Shown here piece after piece: positions 61,701 to 64,000 of a stretch of 64,000 nt of DNA. Source of the stretch: Ruminococcus sp. (lineage in GTDB: Bacteria > Bacillota > Clostridia > Oscillospirales > Acutalibacteraceae); assembly GCA_017404145.1 (NCBI GenBank), contig JAFRCW010000032.1, positions 1-64,000 on the forward strand, in the 5' to 3' direction. How positions within the stretch are numbered: the first letter of the stretch is position 1; every line of letters begins with the position of its first letter. A model generated the notes under the pieces. That model was given only the letters and a program-made list of their open reading frames with translations, was not told the DNA's origin and ran no database searches. Both the position numbers and the translations under genes were made by a program.

Positions 61701-62006
61701 ACAGAAGCTCCGACTGAAGCTCCCACAGAAGCTCCCACCGACGCTCCTACAGAGGCGCCGACAGACGCTCCCGAGACCTACATCATCGGTGACGCGGACG
61801 ACGACGGAGAGGTTTCGGTTTTGGACGCGACCGCTATTCAGAAGCATATTGCGATGCTGATGAATATTGACAGAATCGAGATTCGCGGTAAGGTACTCCT
61901 TGACGGCGGAGTTTTGAATGTTACTGACGCGACTGCGATCCAGAAGTATATTGCGCATTTGGAAGTCAGCAATACCAGAGATATTGAAAGTGTTGCGATA
62001 TATTAA
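58779..62006 (+). CDS. Secreted CotH-domain protein with putative starch-binding modules and dockerin
   Basis: ATG 58779 is preferred (AGGAGG upstream; signal peptide MKTKRLSKRVVSLILSLLIV). The product (1075 residues) has an Asp/Glu stretch (about 45-70) and two Trp-rich beta modules (about 86-185, 206-300) resembling family 26-type starch-binding modules (VIEVWFTRPTSWGNNPNVHY, WPGQGMTW). An Ig-like part (about 310-430) and a CotH kinase-like domain (about 430-930: IKGRGNSTFEASMRLYGKY, YSLLANNADESLMRN, YLGAYVLTEKVEYG, LAAPLWDYDWAAGMY) follow. CotH kinases phosphorylate secreted proteins. A TEAP-repeat linker precedes a dockerin whose first loop is intact (DADDDGEVSVLD) but whose second (VLLDGGVLNVTD) lacks most calcium ligands. 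Confidence 0.85.
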   Translation: MKTKRLSKRVVSLILSLLIVISMIAVGMISAYSADSSEQAIVDVSDEFADDDFDDDDDDNEPAEPAEEDELAASGAEADIAASGASVIEVWFTRPTSWGNNPNVHYWGGSTSSSWPGQGMTWKYTNDYSQSVYYTTIPADTTSIIFNNGSGSYQTANITLPSGKSVVAYYISGNANSTSATVTQWADTPASLIQPETQAPTQAPSTQYTVYFADNTTDKWIGNDDAKIYVGSTELTKSVDEHTGWTVWYGKVNITNNSSITFNRVSAINSSTVWNHWTGTFNTNNPCYVATDDSVGSFGTAPTIPEGTATDFWYGIWVDTKGNGDTKDFVKLYASDLYGSTDYYLYLPSYVNRSAVKVYTSLYDLKIGSTSVPRATATTVNLSSGTYNLSYKRYTGGSTHSDFKLHVMSTTGVSAMMLTTAKDLYTGLAAAYGDNGDGTANYEGVAAYKSQYVSGKGKYVFYDETGTKLNTDDGLKKIKGRGNSTFEASMRLYGKYAMNVTLNEKAPLIEGCASSKKYSLLANNADESLMRNVTVYGIADEVGMPYIPNTRLIDLYDNGNYLGAYVLTEKVEYGKNTLIPDAKSLDKFNEDILAAGKGIDYDSLKQVTGTYKAKSGTYYQYQYSVASESGKTYEFDGSTVTIGEGEAAETYTLDETLMKSYDFLVEHEINGRYQPEGTWFVSQRTKQALVPKYPEFATQKEVQWMIEQYDALETAAYATKTLAAVDAVADVESFASTYLIQELTENLDAGATSYYILGGASYPKLLAAPLWDYDWAAGMYNGKKLTYNGEVDVADFTQKFVTEKSVKIDSNDGRTQSTRNLQAQLTTISAFWTECKKVWTNKFTPVLNNYLGDGKTLLGTNLPHFRSAAAMNESRWNVLHDMNEHPENYWGTRSTTQFKKGSTSKTAFAVGGNKCTGATFSYDNTVYYLNDWLTQRRAFMDKSTASGGLGLYDASVIETEAPTEAPTDPPTEAPTEAPTEAPTEAPTDAPTEAPTDAPETYIIGDADDDGEVSVLDATAIQKHIAMLMNIDRIEIRGKVLLDGGVLNVTDATAIQKYIAHLEVSNTRDIESVAIY

Positions 62007-62077
62007 GTTATCAGTGAAATCGGGGAGGGCGTTAGGCTGATTCCGAAAAGGATGTTTTCAGTTTAAGGCGGCGTCCT

Positions 62078-62112
62078 ATGCGCAGGCGGACAGTTCAGGC
62101 TGTCCGCCTTTC
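62078..62112. terminator. Hairpin between CotH and recombinase genes
   Basis: AGGCGGACAG, TTCAGG loop, CTGTCCGCCTTT followed by CGTCTT. It overlaps the last codons of the recombinase gene on the minus strand and may terminate both convergent genes. Confidence 0.65.
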
Positions 62113-63687
62113 GTCTTGCTTTGCCTCTTCTGTTTCATCGGTCGCACTTGTCGGGGCGAATGTTCCGATGTAGCGGAAGTAGATATCGATTTGCTGCGGT
62201 GAGGTTTGACTGTGCTTTTTCTCACGTTCGTGAACAACAATTTTGCTGATGAAGGTTCGCAGTACCTCCGGCGTCAGTTCCTCTACATGAACATATTTCC
62301 TGACAATATCAAGGAATTTCTGCACATTGGTACACTCGCTTTTGAGTGTATCAATTTCTTTTTGCAAATCAGGAATTGATTGCTCAAGCTCCTTTTGCTC
62401 ATCGTTGTAATCAAGGGATAACATTCTGTATTGTTCATCGCTGATACGTCCGAGGACGTTATCCTCATACAGATGCTTGAAAAGTGATTTCAGTTCCACG
62501 ATACGCTTTTCAGCTTTTGACAGTTCAGCGGTTTTGGCGTTCAAATCTTTTCTGTACTGCGAGGAGGTCTTTTTACTAATATAATCAGTGAACTCCTTTG
62601 TGTTATTTCTCGCGTAGTAAAGCGCCCTGTTGATTTCTTCCAATACAATCTCATCAAGCACAACCTCTCGGATAGAGTGTGGCGTGCATTTTCCTTCGCC
62701 TGAATGTTTGCGATAATTTCCACAGATGAAACCATAGCTTTCACGCTTGATAGTTCTTCCGCGATAGAGATAATGCTTTTTTCCGCAGTCGGCACAGAAA
62801 ACCAAACCACTGTATTTATCGATCTCTCCTATACGGGTTCTTCGGACTCTGCCCTCGCGTACCTTGCGGACTATGTCCCATGTTTCCTGATCAATGATCG
62901 CTTCATGAGTATTCTCAAAGCGAAGCTGTTCTTCCTTCGGAACCTTGATGGTGCGCTTGTCCTTGAATGAGGCGATCCTTGTGCGGCAGTTGACCGTGTG
63001 TCCGAGATAAATCTCATTGTCAAGAATATCGGCGATCGTGCGCTCATTCCATTTATACGGATTATCTGTGTCCGTGTGCGTTCCGTATCTGCCTTCCATT
63101 TGAAAGCGGTAAAACGTCGGTTTGAGGATTTTCTTTTCTTGCAGTGCTTTTGCTATATTACATGGTCCAATACCCTCGGCGCACATAGCAAATATCATTT
63201 TAACCACAGGCGCGGTTTCTTCATTAACCAGAAGATGACATTCTTTTCCGCTGTTAGGATCGCGGCGATAACCGTAAGGAACAGTTGTACCCAAACGTTC
63301 TCCACGCTCGGCTTTCGCTTTGAACACAGCACGAATCTTTTTACTCGTGTCACGAGCATACCATTCATTGAACAGATTCTTGAACGGCGCCAGCTCATTG
63401 TTGTCGCTGAACAACGAATCATAGTTATCGTTGATGGCAATGTACCTGACACCATATCTCGGAAATACGAACTCGGTGTAGTTGCCGACCTCGATATAAT
63501 TTCTGCCGAGACGGGATAAGTCTTTTGTTATAACAATTCCAACTTTTCCTGCTTCAATCAGCTTATACATCTCCTGAAAGCCGGGACGGTCGAAGCTGAC
63601 GCCTGAGTAGCCGTCGTCAACAAACACGCGAATGTTAGGAAAGCAATTATCCTTTGCATACTTTTCGAGTATGGCTCTTTGGTGCAC
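62095..63687 (-). pseudogene. Large serine recombinase, N-terminus without start codon
   Basis: The frame encodes a large serine recombinase: resolvase domain (VDDGYSGVSFDRPGFQEMY, ITKDLSRLGRNYIEVGNYTE), recombinase domain (NPYKWNERTIADILDNEIYL), a zinc ribbon (CADCGKKHYLYRG ... CGNYRKHSGEGKC), a coiled coil and a C-terminal domain. Such enzymes move integrative elements. The catalytic serine lies further upstream (LTALYCRLSKDDF, about 63715-63753), in frame, but no ATG, GTG or TTG lies between the in-frame TAA at about 63762 and that segment. The first usable start is GTG at 63687, which would leave out the catalytic serine. So the gene is probably broken at its 5' end. Confidence 0.75.
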
Positions 63688-63799
63688 GATGCTGTCGCTG
63701 TCACCGACATTGAAATCGTCTTTTGAGAGGCGGCAGTAGAGCGCGGTTAGATTGTTGATTTATTGCAAAATTCAGATTGTACAAAATGAGGTATCAAAA

Positions 63800-64000
63800 A
63801 TGGTTTTAGAAAACTATCAGTTATCTGAATATGAAGAGTATTTACTGGAACGGACAGGAACAGAGAATATTGCGTTTAATGATGGTATGGTTTATGTTAC
63901 ATATCATAGCGGCAACAACTCGACCGAGCTGATGAAATCTAATGACGATGAATTTGTCACGCTCTGCATAAACGCGAGAGAACAAGCATGCTCCTTGCAG
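63800..64000 (+). CDS. Partial gene at the right edge (unknown)
   Basis: Open from ATG 63800 to the end of the window (67 codons, no stop), with GAGG about 9 bp upstream. It begins MVLENYQLSEYEEYLLERTG and continues with AFNDGMVYVTYHSGNNSTEL. It is divergent from the recombinase gene and may belong to the same acquired region. No family recognised from this part. Confidence 0.5.
   Translation, partial: MVLENYQLSEYEEYLLERTGTENIAFNDGMVYVTYHSGNNSTELMKSNDDEFVTLCINAREQACSLQ

Noticed and set aside
59928..61958. A 676-codon open frame on the minus strand
   Set aside because: It lies fully inside the CotH-dockerin gene. Its translation has no recognisable family and it arises from the codon usage of the forward gene; the forward protein has clear domains.
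1..64000. tRNA and rRNA genes
   Set aside because: I looked for T-loop (GGTTCRANYCC) and rRNA core sequences in intergenic gaps and saw none; a covariance scan would be decisive.

Overview
The window looks like a chromosome segment of an obligately anaerobic, Gram-positive gut Clostridium relative, most likely a Ruminococcus-type member of the Oscillospiraceae. This rests on gene content: an oxygen-sensitive class III ribonucleotide reductase (nrdD/nrdG), [FeFe]-hydrogenase maturases (hydG, hydF), a reverse rubrerythrin, type I dockerins with a cohesin-like surface protein, and Firmicutes gene orders (rplI-dnaB-tilS-hpt-ftsH; rpmG-secE-nusG-rplK-rplA-rplJ-rplL). No rRNA, tRNA or CRISPR array was recognised.

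Layout. 1-3400: tandem 73-bp repeats, then two secreted, membrane-anchored surface proteins (one cohesin-like, one with a putative starch/glycan-binding module). 3500-9000: family 4 uracil-DNA glycosylase, PduL-type phosphotransacylase, GH31 alpha-glucosidase, DegV protein and an HprK-like kinase. 9200-12100: nrdD and nrdG behind a promoter carrying two NrdR boxes; nrdR itself is at 20346-20801. 12137-16619 (minus): an IspD/TarI-like cytidylyltransferase, a GatZ-like protein, a GatD-like dehydrogenase and a membrane acyltransferase, which together could make and use a nucleotide-activated hexitol. 17072-20244: hydrogenase maturation genes. 21425-36727: core information and housekeeping genes (rnhA, rnj, gdpP, rplI, dnaB, tilS, hpt, ftsH, uvrA, DUF1846).

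36836-39028: a secreted dockerin protein sharing a module with the 2327-3397 surface protein. 39225-44817: reverse rubrerythrin, amidase, LUD protein, rRNA methyltransferases and small membrane proteins. 44940-49380: an AT-richer accessory island with a DUF4160/DUF2442 pair, a dockerin protein with two inhibitor-I9-like repeats, and an AgrC/AgrA-like two-component system. The island has two near-identical LytTR-type direct-repeat sites, each 26 bp from its -10 box: one before the regulator operon and one before the dockerin gene. 49400-57502: murI-DUF1934-argS (minus), then the ribosomal/secE/nusG operon with L1 and L10 leader signals. 58779-62006: a large CotH protein with putative starch-binding modules and a dockerin. 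The right end holds a large serine recombinase without a recognisable start codon and a partial gene running off the window.

Intergenic DNA is full of short palindromic repeats in several families. They separate operon members, supply apparent start codons to downstream genes, and in one case supply the stop codon of the GH31 gene. Best candidates for new biology: the LytTR-dockerin regulatory link, the hexitol-nucleotide gene set, and the surface proteins that pair cohesin/dockerin and glycan-binding modules.
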